Shown here: one piece after another, positions 43,756-52,444 of the stretch
Layout of the letters: every line of letters begins with the position of its first letter
Position numbering within the stretch: position 1 is the first letter of the stretch
Source of the DNA: JBBIND01 sp037444075
Lineage (GTDB): Bacteria; Acidobacteriota; Terriglobia; Bryobacterales; Bryobacteraceae
Reading direction: 5' to 3'
Assembly (NCBI GenBank): GCA_037444075.1
Contig: JBBIND010000004.1
Location: forward strand, 34,271-98,270
DNA length: 64,000 nt
Translations under genes and position numbers: made by a program
Notes under the pieces: model-generated
Databases searched by the model: none
Told to the model about the DNA's origin: nothing
The model's input: the letters and a program-made list of their open reading frames with translations, nothing else

Positions 43756-46536
43756 CTAGCCCTGAAACCTGCTCCTGCAAGTTCTTTCCTTGAGAGGAAC
43801 CGGATAGCCGATGAGGCAGAACTGGTCCAACGCGAACAACACGACGGACTCCACGCCGTGGCGCAGTGCGTTCCGTACTTCCTTCTTCCAGTTCGTGTAT
43901 GAGTCCCCAATACCTACCAGCCAGCTCCTTTTTGACGGGGAAAAGCCCATCGTCTCAGGGAAGCGAATGGTGCTCAGACTCTTATCTAGCCTCATCGAAT
44001 AGGTATAGATGAAGCTCTCGGTTTTGAGGCAATCGAGTGTTGTCGGCGTCCAGGATTCCCGGGGATAGTTGATGAGGCGATTGAAAGGGGATTCGTTGAC
44101 ATCCGGCGGGTAAAGAACTTCAAAGCGGCAATCCGGGTAATGACGCCTTACTGCTTCCATCACGTGGTCCGTGAACTCGCCGATCAACCGCGGCAGGAAC
44201 TCGGCTTCCTCGCGATAGTCGGCAGGGTCTACGTGTTCGTTGACGATGTACCGAAGCGGGCGGCCATACTCTGCCTGGAATCGGTTACGCGTGAATTCAT
44301 CGTAGAACGGCATTCCGACTCCGCCCCAAGGCGGGAAGTACCACCACTGGACTTCACCAAACTGAAGGTACGGCCTGATCCCGCACTCGGCCATCAGGCC
44401 GGCCATCTCCGTGTAAACCTCTGCCCAGAATTTCCGGCTCTCTGTTGAGAAGTTTGTTTGCAGGGCGGGAGTGTTCAGCCACACGGGGGCCCCGCTCCCT
44501 CCGTTGGCATCCGGGTAGCGTTGGGCAATCCCTGCTTCCAGCGTGTCGTTCCCGTGCTGGAGTTCCATGCTGAACGCGGAGGCAGCATCTAAACCGTAGT
44601 TTCTCAAAGCGGTAAAAAAGCCCCGGCTCCAATCTCGCACTGCTCTGTTCAGCCTCGGCTTGGCTTTCAAATCCGTGCACCATCTGCCTTCCCGCCCGCC
44701 CGACAGGCGGTCTCCGGGCACCTCGATCGCAAGGGTATCTGCTGTGCTGGAGGCGTCTATGGTGATCTGGTTGCCCTCAACGCCCATTGCTCGTGCATAA
44801 ATGATCAACCGGCTCCCCACTGCTTCGGCCCGTATCGCCGTATAGCCGCGGTTGAGTTCAAGCTCGAACGCCTTAGCCAGGGTCTCGGCCGTTTCACCAA
44901 TCCGGTGAACATGTTGAATGAGTGTACGCCGGGAAGCATCTTCTCCCACTCGGCCGATGGCGAGCTCGGTGATGCGGCTGAACTCGGGGTGTCCGGAGAA
45001 ATCCACGCTGAGTGAAGCATACTCGTGGTCGACTTTCTCCAGTTCGTAGAACCACATGGCGCCCACATAATGGTTCACCCGGCCCTTGAAGCCCAAAACA
45101 TTAATCAGCCACGCCGTTCTTTCTGCCGCGATGGCCAGCGAGTGGTCTGTGTCCCAATCCGTTGCTGGAGTAATAAGCGGTTGGGTCACAGCCACCGGGA
45201 GCGCCGTAGTCGGCACAGCCAACTCAAGGAAGTCGAAGAAGAAATAGGCGCCGTCCGGCCCATCATGCTGCACGGTTAGTTCATGCGTCCCAGGGCCGTA
45301 AGTGCCGATGAACATCCGGGCCAGCGTGTCCTCTCCTGCTGCCCGGAGGTTCTTGACGATCTCTTCGCCACCGTTCACGCGAATTCGCACTCGTGCACCG
45401 TTGTGGGCCAGCCGTGTGCCCAAGTACAGCGAATGGTTCCCCGATGCAAGATAGGTGTGTTTGAACAGGCTGCCCGTACGGTGCGCGTCGCGTATGGTTC
45501 CACCCGAGAAATTCCCCCTCGCGACGCGCCACTCCCCTTCATAGCGAATCGAAGGCGAGTCATCTTCTACCCTTCTGCTCCCGGGTCCTGCGACCGAATA
45601 CACGCGCCGCTCGTCCGTCACCGTCCAGTTGTGGACACGCACTGCGAATTCACTCCGCGTGAATTCCCCTCGTTGGAGGTCTGCCGCGTACGTCCACCGC
45701 ATTTTGCGAATGTTGTGGGTTGGTATGCGAACCTTGGTAGTTCTGTCGTATGGACCCGCGTACCCGTGGAGGTCGTTAAACGGCAAGGTAATCCTCCAGG
45801 TGCTCGGTGACTGGCCACCGGAAAAGACCCTCCACTGTGGGCTCCAGAAGAGGTTGCCTGATCCGTGTGTGAAGCCATACGCTCCCAGCCGGTTGCCGTT
45901 CGCGCCGGTTGTGCTGGCCTCAATCGTCTGGCCGTCGCCCACATAGAGTAGGCGTAGCTTGTTCCCCATGGGGGTGGCCTGCAAACCACACGGAAACGTA
46001 TTGATGCTTTCAGCTATGTTGCGCACGACAGAGCTGAGATCATCGGTGCCATACAGTTGATATGTTCGGTGTTCTGTCAGGAACGAAATGCCCGCGTAAT
46101 CTCCGGCCGTAGGAGTACCGAATAGCTCAAGCTCTGCGCTGGCAGCCTGATAGGATCCCAGGATCGCTTCGGCGTGGTCCCTCAGTGGAACGTAGTATAC
46201 GTTTTCTCCGGTTCCCGGGTCCGCCCAGACTCTCAGATAAGGCCAGTCCACGGTCGGGTAAACGTCAGAGTCAACGGGGTAGCAATTCTCCCTGCTTTCG
46301 TCATAGGTCAGGAGAAGCTCGCTTAGGTCTCCGTCCGGGAGATTCCTCAGCCGCGGGTGCTCAATGACGTTGTCTCTGTTCCATTCCACAACCGCCCAGT
46401 CAAATTGCTGACGCCAAGTCCCGCTGACCAAGAAGGACATAGGTGTTGCAGAGCTGAGAGCCGCGATCGCGGAAGGGCGTTCAAAGTAGCATTGTAGATC
46501 GCGGTCCGGGCGGAGCTTCGTCAGAAGATCGTCCAT
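43756..46536 (-). CDS. Phage tail protein with C-terminal TIM-barrel-like domain
   Basis: 926 residues. The N-terminal part (SFLVSGTWRQQFDWAVVEWNRDN, NLPDGDLSELLLTYDESRENC, YPTVDWPYLRVWAD) resembles proteins annotated as non-contractile tail-sheath N-terminal domains. A middle beta-rich part contains a ligand-binding-like sandwich (VRIRVNGGEEIVKNL). The C-terminal third has a TIM-barrel look: MELQHGNDTLEAGIAQRYP, PYLQFGEVQWWYFPP and HGVESVVLFALDQF. RcGTA-type clusters also end with a TIM-barrel hydrolase-like protein. It could cut surface glycans or sheathe the tail; exact role uncertain. It follows the tip gene by 9 nt. Confidence 0.7.
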   Translation of the reverse strand: MDDLLTKLRPDRDLQCYFERPSAIAALSSATPMSFLVSGTWRQQFDWAVVEWNRDNVIEHPRLRNLPDGDLSELLLTYDESRENCYPVDSDVYPTVDWPYLRVWADPGTGENVYYVPLRDHAEAILGSYQAASAELELFGTPTAGDYAGISFLTEHRTYQLYGTDDLSSVVRNIAESINTFPCGLQATPMGNKLRLLYVGDGQTIEASTTGANGNRLGAYGFTHGSGNLFWSPQWRVFSGGQSPSTWRITLPFNDLHGYAGPYDRTTKVRIPTHNIRKMRWTYAADLQRGEFTRSEFAVRVHNWTVTDERRVYSVAGPGSRRVEDDSPSIRYEGEWRVARGNFSGGTIRDAHRTGSLFKHTYLASGNHSLYLGTRLAHNGARVRIRVNGGEEIVKNLRAAGEDTLARMFIGTYGPGTHELTVQHDGPDGAYFFFDFLELAVPTTALPVAVTQPLITPATDWDTDHSLAIAAERTAWLINVLGFKGRVNHYVGAMWFYELEKVDHEYASLSVDFSGHPEFSRITELAIGRVGEDASRRTLIQHVHRIGETAETLAKAFELELNRGYTAIRAEAVGSRLIIYARAMGVEGNQITIDASSTADTLAIEVPGDRLSGGREGRWCTDLKAKPRLNRAVRDWSRGFFTALRNYGLDAASAFSMELQHGNDTLEAGIAQRYPDANGGSGAPVWLNTPALQTNFSTESRKFWAEVYTEMAGLMAECGIRPYLQFGEVQWWYFPPWGGVGMPFYDEFTRNRFQAEYGRPLRYIVNEHVDPADYREEAEFLPRLIGEFTDHVMEAVRRHYPDCRFEVLYPPDVNESPFNRLINYPRESWTPTTLDCLKTESFIYTYSMRLDKSLSTIRFPETMGFSPSKRSWLVGIGDSYTNWKKEVRNALRHGVESVVLFALDQFCLIGYPVPLKERTCRSRFQG

Positions 46537-46545
46537 AGCCTGTCC

Positions 46546-49500
46546 TCAGAGACGGACGATCACCGTAAGATCGCCGGCGGGGACGCTGTCGCCAGTCCAT
46601 CCGATTGCCCGGATATGCAAGTTCACTTCAGATTTCTCTCGCAGGGGAAGCTTTCCAAGACCTGAAACTACGTTCGAAACGGTGGCTCCGGGCGGAATCG
46701 TTAGAGTGCAGTACGGCTCACCGTCATTCACCAACTCGAGCACCACTGCGGATCCCGTGGGCGGCTGACGAAGCATGGCAAACACGTCGCGTACCACATG
46801 CGTGTTTTCGAGGATCAGGGGAGGAGCGGCGTATTCCTCGACGGCCAAAGCGCCCTCGACTTGAATCGAGAGTTGCCCGCCGGAAAGCGTCCGGATGCCG
46901 TAGTCCACAGTCGATGTCAAGTTTCGTTTGGCTGACTCGCTGTTGCCATGCATGTTCCTGACGTACAGTTCAGCTGCTGCGATCTTCACAGCCGGCAGGT
47001 AGATGGGGTAGGAGTAGCTTCCACTCGCTGGCGTCCCGAAAAAGTCCTTCGCAAATGGCACTACGTGGCTTCTGCTCTCAAGGTGGAAGACTTGGGTTTG
47101 AGAAGCGTGGCTTTCTGGTTCTGTTCCGAACGCCCCGCGCGCAACAGTGTATGATCTGGACTGAAGGTGCACGGTCTCGACAACCAGGATTTCTCCGTCA
47201 ATCTGAATCATTGACCCCTGAACCGCCGGCCCAGTTAGGTTCATTGAGATCACTGTGTCAGTAGGTCCTACGCCGCCCTCAAGTCGATACGGTGTGGGGT
47301 TCTTGAGTTCGTCAAAATAGTGCAGCGTGAAGACCCCCGCCTCAATCGTCCTCGTGTTGGCCAGGTTCGCGAATCCGATCCCCATCAAATCCACGATTCC
47401 TTGACCGTTGGGCCGAAGGCCGAACACCGGCGTCGGAGGAAGATCCGTATCGGCCACTTGCTCGTCCGATTCAGCTAGCCGGTGCCGCCCGAACGGCGAC
47501 AACTCAATCGGGCTCTCCATTCCACGGTGATTCACGGACCTGGCTGAGATCTGAACAGTTGCTCCACTTCTTTGGGCCAGCGCGAAGCGTGCAGGGCTAT
47601 CGGCGGTTACTGCCCCGAGCCTCCAACTTGACTCCGACACAACGAAAGCGCTGTTGCTGTCCGGTTCTACATCCCACGGTCTCGCCAATGCCATGACCGT
47701 CGGCGAATTGCCTGCGATGACTCGCTCCTGCCCCGCGCCTCGTCCGCGCGTGATGCGAACCACCATCCCAACGTGTTCGTCCGCGATCATGCGAAGATCA
47801 GGGTTCCCGATGGTGACTTGTGAACGGATTACCGCCTGGTGTTCGGGAATCAACTCCCAGCGCCAGTAGACGCGTGCATGGTCGAAGTTCTCGTCTGCGG
47901 GTGGCTGAGGCATTGCTTCAAAGCCCGTGTCCGTGAACTCCTTCGCTACGGCAACATGTGAGGCAATACGGAACAGCTGGAGCGGCGTGACCCCCCTGTA
48001 AACATGGAAGGAGGCAGTCCGTGGACTCAAGCTCAGACCCGTGAGGACCACAGAATTGCTGTTTGAACCCGGCGGTACGGCCGCTTTCACCGTGAAGGAA
48101 AGGGCGCTCTCTTGATGGTGTTCGTCGACGGCGCTGATCGCGTAGTACCACGTCCTGCCTCCGGCCATCGACCCTCCGCTCGGAGTAACCAGGGCGTTCA
48201 GGCTCACTAGCGGTATTTCGGCCGCTGATTTGCCCGGTGAGGTTGGTGCTGTGAAGGCTACCAGCAATTCCGCTTCACCGGTCGTCCGGCTGCNNNNNNN
48301 NNNNNTGGAAATCTCGAGTTCGGGCTCCCCGGACGGATTCAATTTAGAGCCAACCAGTGGCCTTGGAGGACGCGCCTCACTGCTGGGTTGCCTCCGGGTA
48401 AGCCCCAGGAAGACGCTGGGATCTCCCGTATCTTCGTACCAACTGTCGTGGTGGATCTGCGCATGCACTACGGCTGTGCGGAAGTTAGAGCCCGGAGACA
48501 ATCGAATGACTCGAAAGAGTTGCCGTTGCAGGCCTTCTTTCAGGTATGTAACCGTGATCAGGTCGCCAGGCTTAAGGCCTAAGGCGCGAACAGTGGTCTC
48601 GAATTCAACATACAGATTGCCGCGTAGTGATTTGTCTAGCTGCAATCTGATCATTCGTGCGGCCTGGTGGAAGTTTGGAATTCCGAGCGCAGCCAGGGAC
48701 GCCGAGATTTCCTGCCCGGTTCGAAGTACGTCGTCTGTGTTCGTTAGCGCAAGGCTGTCCTGCTGATATTCGTTGAATTCGTCTTGGAACTCGATACTGT
48801 AATGGTTCGCCGAGTCGCTCGTAGGACGCGTCCAGAGGCGGATACTGGGTTCACCGTTGTCTCTTCGCAGGATGCCTGAATATCCCCACGTGCCGTCGCC
48901 AAATTCGTAAGCGGGCCAGCCTCCATTCAGCGGTTGCGTCGAGTTCGTGCCGGATGATGCCGTCGCCTGCTGCTTGGCCAAGGCCTGCTCTGCGGCGAGC
49001 TGTAACCGGCCTCCAAGTCCATACGTCAAATACAGACCGGAGCCGTTGCGTATCCCTCTGATGACATCCGCCAGACTCCGGCGGCGCCGAAGCACCAGGT
49101 TACATTGGAATCTCGGGACCGAGGACGGGTTTCCGTGCAGGTCCGTGACCTCGATCCGTTCCCCGCAGTAGGCTGCCGTTCGGGCAAAACTGGCCAGATC
49201 AAATTCCTCCAGTTTCCACCCATTCCGCCGGAGAAGATCCAGTAGAACCCAAGCGGGGTTGTTCGTGAAGCCCTGCGTCAGATGCTGACCGTCAGTTGCG
49301 TACTGCTCCAGTCGCATGCCCTCGATGAGGACGCTGACGCGCGGCAACCGCTTGCCGTCGCTGATCCGCGTTGGAACAACCACAGACAGCATAGCCATGC
49401 TGCCGTACGGGTCTCCCAAAGGTCGTCCGGACTTGTCTGCGAAATCGAGGTTGAAACCGCCCGTGCGTGCTCCTGTGGTTACCAGGTTGTACCATCCCGT

Positions 49501-50478
49501 CGCCGTCATATTCGAGTCGGTCCGGCCTGCCGGAATCTCGATGTCTTCCACAACCACACGCAGCACTCCTTGGATTTCTCCCATCCCGAGCAGCACTTCC
49601 ATTCGCGTGAGGTTTCCGTCGTTGCGGGCAAACACTACCGGAGGCTGATACCAGGTTGTCCCATACACCAGCGGCACGAAGTCGTTGTAGCGGGCCTGGT
49701 TATCGACCACCGTTGAGTAGTGTGCGTGACGCTCTCCATAGCTCCGCACAACGATGTTTGAGGGAACGTATTCAATGCCGCCAAACCGCCGTGTCGCCCT
49801 GTTGCTGGAGTCCTTGTCAAACATCCCCCTGGCGCGGCAGTCAACGCCGGTGCGGTTGCAGTTGGTAAACGGGCGGCCGTTCTCCAGGTTGCCGGCGCCG
49901 CCTTCTACGTCCGGTGAATACCCGCAGCGTTGAAACGGGGAGTGAAAGCCTTCTGTTCCCCCAAACACTGCCTCCGCCCGCTGCTCAGCCGTGCTGGGGA
50001 ACATCCATGGGCACCTTCGCTGAATCCGGACTTCGGGTACTTGGCGGCGCTGTGTGGCCAGCCGGTTGTCGAAACTGAGCCGCACGCTCCTGTCGGAGAT
50101 GTCTTCCGGTGAATTCCCCTGACCCCGGAAGAGAACTTGGCGATCGCTGCTAGGGTGCCCGGCCTGGAGATTGAAGAACAGAAAGGAGACTGTCAGCTTC
50201 GCTCCCTTCCACCCAAGCGCCCGCTCGATTTGTGAACACCTCGAATCGGTGTTGGACAGCGTTACGGACACCTTGGAGACGGAATCAACGCCGTCCTCCG
50301 AGGCGCCCTTCAGTTCGAACAGATTATGCCGCAATATGCGCGCTTCATAGCGGAGACCATCGAGCTCCACCTGATGAGTAGCCCAGCGTTCCACTTGGCC
50401 ACTGACAAGTTCACAGTCAAACAACAGCAGCGGTGTTTCTGTGATTTCCAGTTCTTTATGGACGGATGCGCTGATCAT
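46546..50478 (-). CDS. Phage tail tip protein: gpL-like N-terminus fused to a J-like/fibronectin-type part
   Basis: About 1310 residues, with an assembly gap inside. Residues 1-240 resemble lambda minor tail protein L: C156, C185, C207 and C214 (RRCPWMF, QRCGYSP, TNCNRTG, VDCRARG) followed by RFGG, the iron-sulfur-type arrangement. Residues about 250-700 look like a J-like tip hub (LVYGTTWYQPPVVFA, VLLDLLRRNGW, GLKPGDLITVTYL). The rest contains fibronectin-like modules and beta repeats. The reading frame stays open across the 12-N gap. It would form the host-contact end of the tail. Confidence 0.75.
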   Translation of the reverse strand: MISASVHKELEITETPLLLFDCELVSGQVERWATHQVELDGLRYEARILRHNLFELKGASEDGVDSVSKVSVTLSNTDSRCSQIERALGWKGAKLTVSFLFFNLQAGHPSSDRQVLFRGQGNSPEDISDRSVRLSFDNRLATQRRQVPEVRIQRRCPWMFPSTAEQRAEAVFGGTEGFHSPFQRCGYSPDVEGGAGNLENGRPFTNCNRTGVDCRARGMFDKDSSNRATRRFGGIEYVPSNIVVRSYGERHAHYSTVVDNQARYNDFVPLVYGTTWYQPPVVFARNDGNLTRMEVLLGMGEIQGVLRVVVEDIEIPAGRTDSNMTATGWYNLVTTGARTGGFNLDFADKSGRPLGDPYGSMAMLSVVVPTRISDGKRLPRVSVLIEGMRLEQYATDGQHLTQGFTNNPAWVLLDLLRRNGWKLEEFDLASFARTAAYCGERIEVTDLHGNPSSVPRFQCNLVLRRRRSLADVIRGIRNGSGLYLTYGLGGRLQLAAEQALAKQQATASSGTNSTQPLNGGWPAYEFGDGTWGYSGILRRDNGEPSIRLWTRPTSDSANHYSIEFQDEFNEYQQDSLALTNTDDVLRTGQEISASLAALGIPNFHQAARMIRLQLDKSLRGNLYVEFETTVRALGLKPGDLITVTYLKEGLQRQLFRVIRLSPGSNFRTAVVHAQIHHDSWYEDTGDPSVFLGLTRRQPSSEARPPRPLVGSKLNPSGEPELEISXXXXXSRTTGEAELLVAFTAPTSPGKSAAEIPLVSLNALVTPSGGSMAGGRTWYYAISAVDEHHQESALSFTVKAAVPPGSNSNSVVLTGLSLSPRTASFHVYRGVTPLQLFRIASHVAVAKEFTDTGFEAMPQPPADENFDHARVYWRWELIPEHQAVIRSQVTIGNPDLRMIADEHVGMVVRITRGRGAGQERVIAGNSPTVMALARPWDVEPDSNSAFVVSESSWRLGAVTADSPARFALAQRSGATVQISARSVNHRGMESPIELSPFGRHRLAESDEQVADTDLPPTPVFGLRPNGQGIVDLMGIGFANLANTRTIEAGVFTLHYFDELKNPTPYRLEGGVGPTDTVISMNLTGPAVQGSMIQIDGEILVVETVHLQSRSYTVARGAFGTEPESHASQTQVFHLESRSHVVPFAKDFFGTPASGSYSYPIYLPAVKIAAAELYVRNMHGNSESAKRNLTSTVDYGIRTLSGGQLSIQVEGALAVEEYAAPPLILENTHVVRDVFAMLRQPPTGSAVVLELVNDGEPYCTLTIPPGATVSNVVSGLGKLPLREKSEVNLHIRAIGWTGDSVPAGDLTVIVRL
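48294..48305. other. Assembly gap (12 N)
   Basis: Twelve undetermined bases within the tip gene. Twelve keeps the frame, but the true length may differ. Confidence 0.99.
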
Positions 50479-50490
50479 CAGTGTAAGGCC

Positions 50491-50628
50491 TCACCACGTT
50501 CTGCCACTGCCGCTGTCGCCCAGGTCCAAATCTGCGTCCGCATGTGCGCGGTCTGCCGGTTGACGTGTCTCGTTCAGCACGCTGCGCCAATCCTTGGACC
50601 TGACAACGGCATGTTCTACTTCACCCAA
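50491..50628 (-). CDS. Possible small phage ORF
   Basis: 45 codons from a TTG that overlaps the stop of the preceding gene (13 nt), ending 12 nt before the tip gene's ATG. It exactly fills the only gap between these tightly packed genes. The product is mixed-charge, with an acidic tail (DADLDLGD). No ribosome site and no family recognised, so chance is possible. Confidence 0.3.
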   Translation of the reverse strand: MGEVEHAVVRSKDWRSVLNETRQPADRAHADADLDLGDSGSGRTW

Positions 50629-50945
50629 TAGCTGACGATGAGGCCCTCCCCGGGGCTGTTGGCGTCTACGTAGTAATCCGATGGGCGCAGTGAATTGGTG
50701 CCATCCGGGGAAACCACCTCAAACTCATCTGCGACTCCGCCGCCGGCGCCTGTAGGCCAGTACTCCTTGATGAGTCCGCTGCCGGTGTTCTTGTTCATCG
50801 ATTTCACTCCGAGGAACACCCGGCCCGCCTCACCGATGACTGCCTGAAACCGGAGGCAGGCCACGCGCAGTGACCTGTCGCTTGACACACCAACCGGCGT
50901 GCCAGGCGAAGTGACTTTGATCTTGCCTAACGAATATGCTTTCAT
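50616..50945 (-). CDS. Small phage structural protein, hypothetical
   Basis: 109 residues, beta-rich by appearance (IKVTSPGTPVGVSSDRSLRV, VFLGVKSMNKNTGSGLIKEYW), ending in YWVK. No family name recognised. Position between minor tail proteins and tip suggests a tail or fibre accessory protein. A 336-nt gap containing a structured repeat lies upstream. Confidence 0.6.
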   Translation of the reverse strand: MKAYSLGKIKVTSPGTPVGVSSDRSLRVACLRFQAVIGEAGRVFLGVKSMNKNTGSGLIKEYWPTGAGGGVADEFEVVSPDGTNSLRPSDYYVDANSPGEGLIVSYWVK

Positions 50946-51051
50946 GTTTCACCTTCCTCATTTGCTAGTTAGTGTTCCGCCAGTCCGCCGCCGATACAGT
51001 GAATACCCCTGCGCTCTTGGGAACACTACCCGGATCGAGAGCACACCTAAC

Positions 51052-51181
51052 AGGCTGCTGAAAAAGCCGTTGGGCAAGCTGAAGCACGCCCTACGTGGGT
51101 CCGCAACTCGTTGGTTTGCAGCGTAGCATAAGCTTCAGCTTGTGTGCCCCGGACCCACCGGGAGGCTTCTTCAGCAGCCCT
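51052..51181. repeat. Palindromic MITE-like element inside the phage block
   Basis: Terminal inverted repeats AGGCTGCTGAAAAAGCC (51052-51068) and GGCTTCTTCAGCAGCC (51164-51179), with one mismatch over 16 bp. Inside are two further perfect pairs: CAAGCTGAAGC with GCTTCAGCTTG, and GTGGGTCC with GGACCCAC. It occupies the 336-nt non-coding gap 50946-51281; the rest of that gap shows nothing. It shares AGGCTGCTGAA with the element at 57784. Confidence 0.65.
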
Positions 51182-51281
51182 AGGCGTTTCTCACAATGCT
51201 CGTCATCCAAGCGGCCTGTGTGGGACTACTGCATGGATCATGAACTACGGTTGCTGTAGAGCCGGGGAAACTGTGCAAAGA

Positions 51282-52079
51282 TCAATCTCTATTGGAACTG
51301 ATGATGCTTACCTCACATGAGTGAGAGTTAGGTCCGACGGCGACGGTTGTAAGTGTGTCGTGCAGGAAGCGAGCTTTTGGATGTAGCCCGCAACGCTCAA
51401 AAGTCCTTTTGTAAGGGCTCGGCAGCAACTGCGCTTCGGCTTGCAGCCCATAAAGATCTAAAGCTGATCCCGGTGGCAGTTGCACACCAAAGACGACCTG
51501 GTTGGAGCTGCTTTCCAGGTTCGTTCCACAGGTCATGCGTGTCCAGTCGTGTCCGGCACTCAGTCCCACCTCGTGACGCCGCCCGCCTGACTCCATGAAC
51601 ATCTTGCCGGGCGATCCTGTCGCGTTGCGGATATACAGGCTGAAACAGTAGTGATATGCGCCAGGAGCCCGAAGCCTCTGGCTCAAGACCGCCTCGGTGC
51701 TGCCCAGGTTGGCGATCCTTATCGCCCGCGAACTGCCCGTGGGATCAGTCTGGGAATAAGTGATTTGTAAGGCGTCGGTTCCGTTCCACGCGGATTCGCC
51801 ATAGGCTTCAGTCCATGCAAGGAGGTTCTCGGTAGGGTCGAGGAACAGGAAATGCCGGAGTCGGCCTTCGCATGCCATGAACAGCGTCTCGATACCGGCA
51901 AGTTCGGCATCGGTGAGTCCTTCAAACCGCAAATCCCAGCGTACGGCGTGCGCATTCTGGTCACCGTAGAACCAGCGGCTTTGGTCGGCGGCGCGTAGCA
52001 CGACTGTCTTCAAGAGCCGGCGTCGCAGCACAGGGTATTGGGCCACGGCTCCAGAAACGAGTTGTGGGAAGTACAGCAT
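51282..52079 (-). CDS. Minor tail protein (paralogue 1, longer)
   Basis: 265 residues from the ATG at 52079. The N-terminus LYFPQLVSGAVAQYP matches that of the next gene upstream (LRFPRLRTGAVMQYP). Both share a following WD/WVV-R-L-F/N-L-D-E-L pattern and an FLFLDP/FVFVDP motif. This copy has an extra C-terminal beta-sandwich (about 120-265). It probably forms part of the baseplate or tip. A 3-nt separation from the upstream stop implies coupling. Confidence 0.65.
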   Translation of the reverse strand: MLYFPQLVSGAVAQYPVLRRRLLKTVVLRAADQSRWFYGDQNAHAVRWDLRFEGLTDAELAGIETLFMACEGRLRHFLFLDPTENLLAWTEAYGESAWNGTDALQITYSQTDPTGSSRAIRIANLGSTEAVLSQRLRAPGAYHYCFSLYIRNATGSPGKMFMESGGRRHEVGLSAGHDWTRMTCGTNLESSSNQVVFGVQLPPGSALDLYGLQAEAQLLPSPYKRTFERCGLHPKARFLHDTLTTVAVGPNSHSCEVSIISSNRD

Positions 52080-52081
52080 TG

Positions 52082-52441
52082 TCAAGTCCAGTTCTGCCTG
52101 ACCGTGATGGTTGTCCTGCCGCTGCCTGCATTTGCATGCGCCAAAGTCAGTTCATCCGCATCCAGTGTGCAGTTAGAGTATTCGCGTCCGTCCCAGGGAT
52201 CCACGAAGACGAACGGCGTCAGTCGCCCCGACACTTGGGTCACAAACGAGTCTACGGCTGTCAGTTCAACCTCATCCAAGAGGTTCAAACGGACCACCCA
52301 TCGCCGCAGTGCTGTGGGGAGGTCACGGAACCGTTGCTCACTGCCGTCCAGGAACGACACCACATGCGTCGAAAAGACGATGTCACGTTGCGCCGGATAC
52401 TGCATCACAGCGCCTGTCCGGAGTCTCGGAAACCTGAGCAT
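52082..52441 (-). CDS. Minor tail protein (paralogue 2, short)
   Basis: 119 residues. LRFPRLRTGAVMQYP at the start, then WVVRLNLLDEVELTAVDSF and LTPFVFVDPWDG. This is the gpM-like single-domain form. It lies 3 nt after the tape-measure candidate, the position of gpM in lambda. Tandem duplication with the downstream gene is clear from shared motifs. Confidence 0.65.
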   Translation of the reverse strand: MLRFPRLRTGAVMQYPAQRDIVFSTHVVSFLDGSEQRFRDLPTALRRWVVRLNLLDEVELTAVDSFVTQVSGRLTPFVFVDPWDGREYSNCTLDADELTLAHANAGSGRTTITVRQNWT

Positions 52442-52444
52442 AGG

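Noticed and set aside
48294..48305. Frameshift or break of the tip gene at the N run
   Set aside because: The same frame is open on both sides, so the gene is taken as intact with an unresolved stretch.
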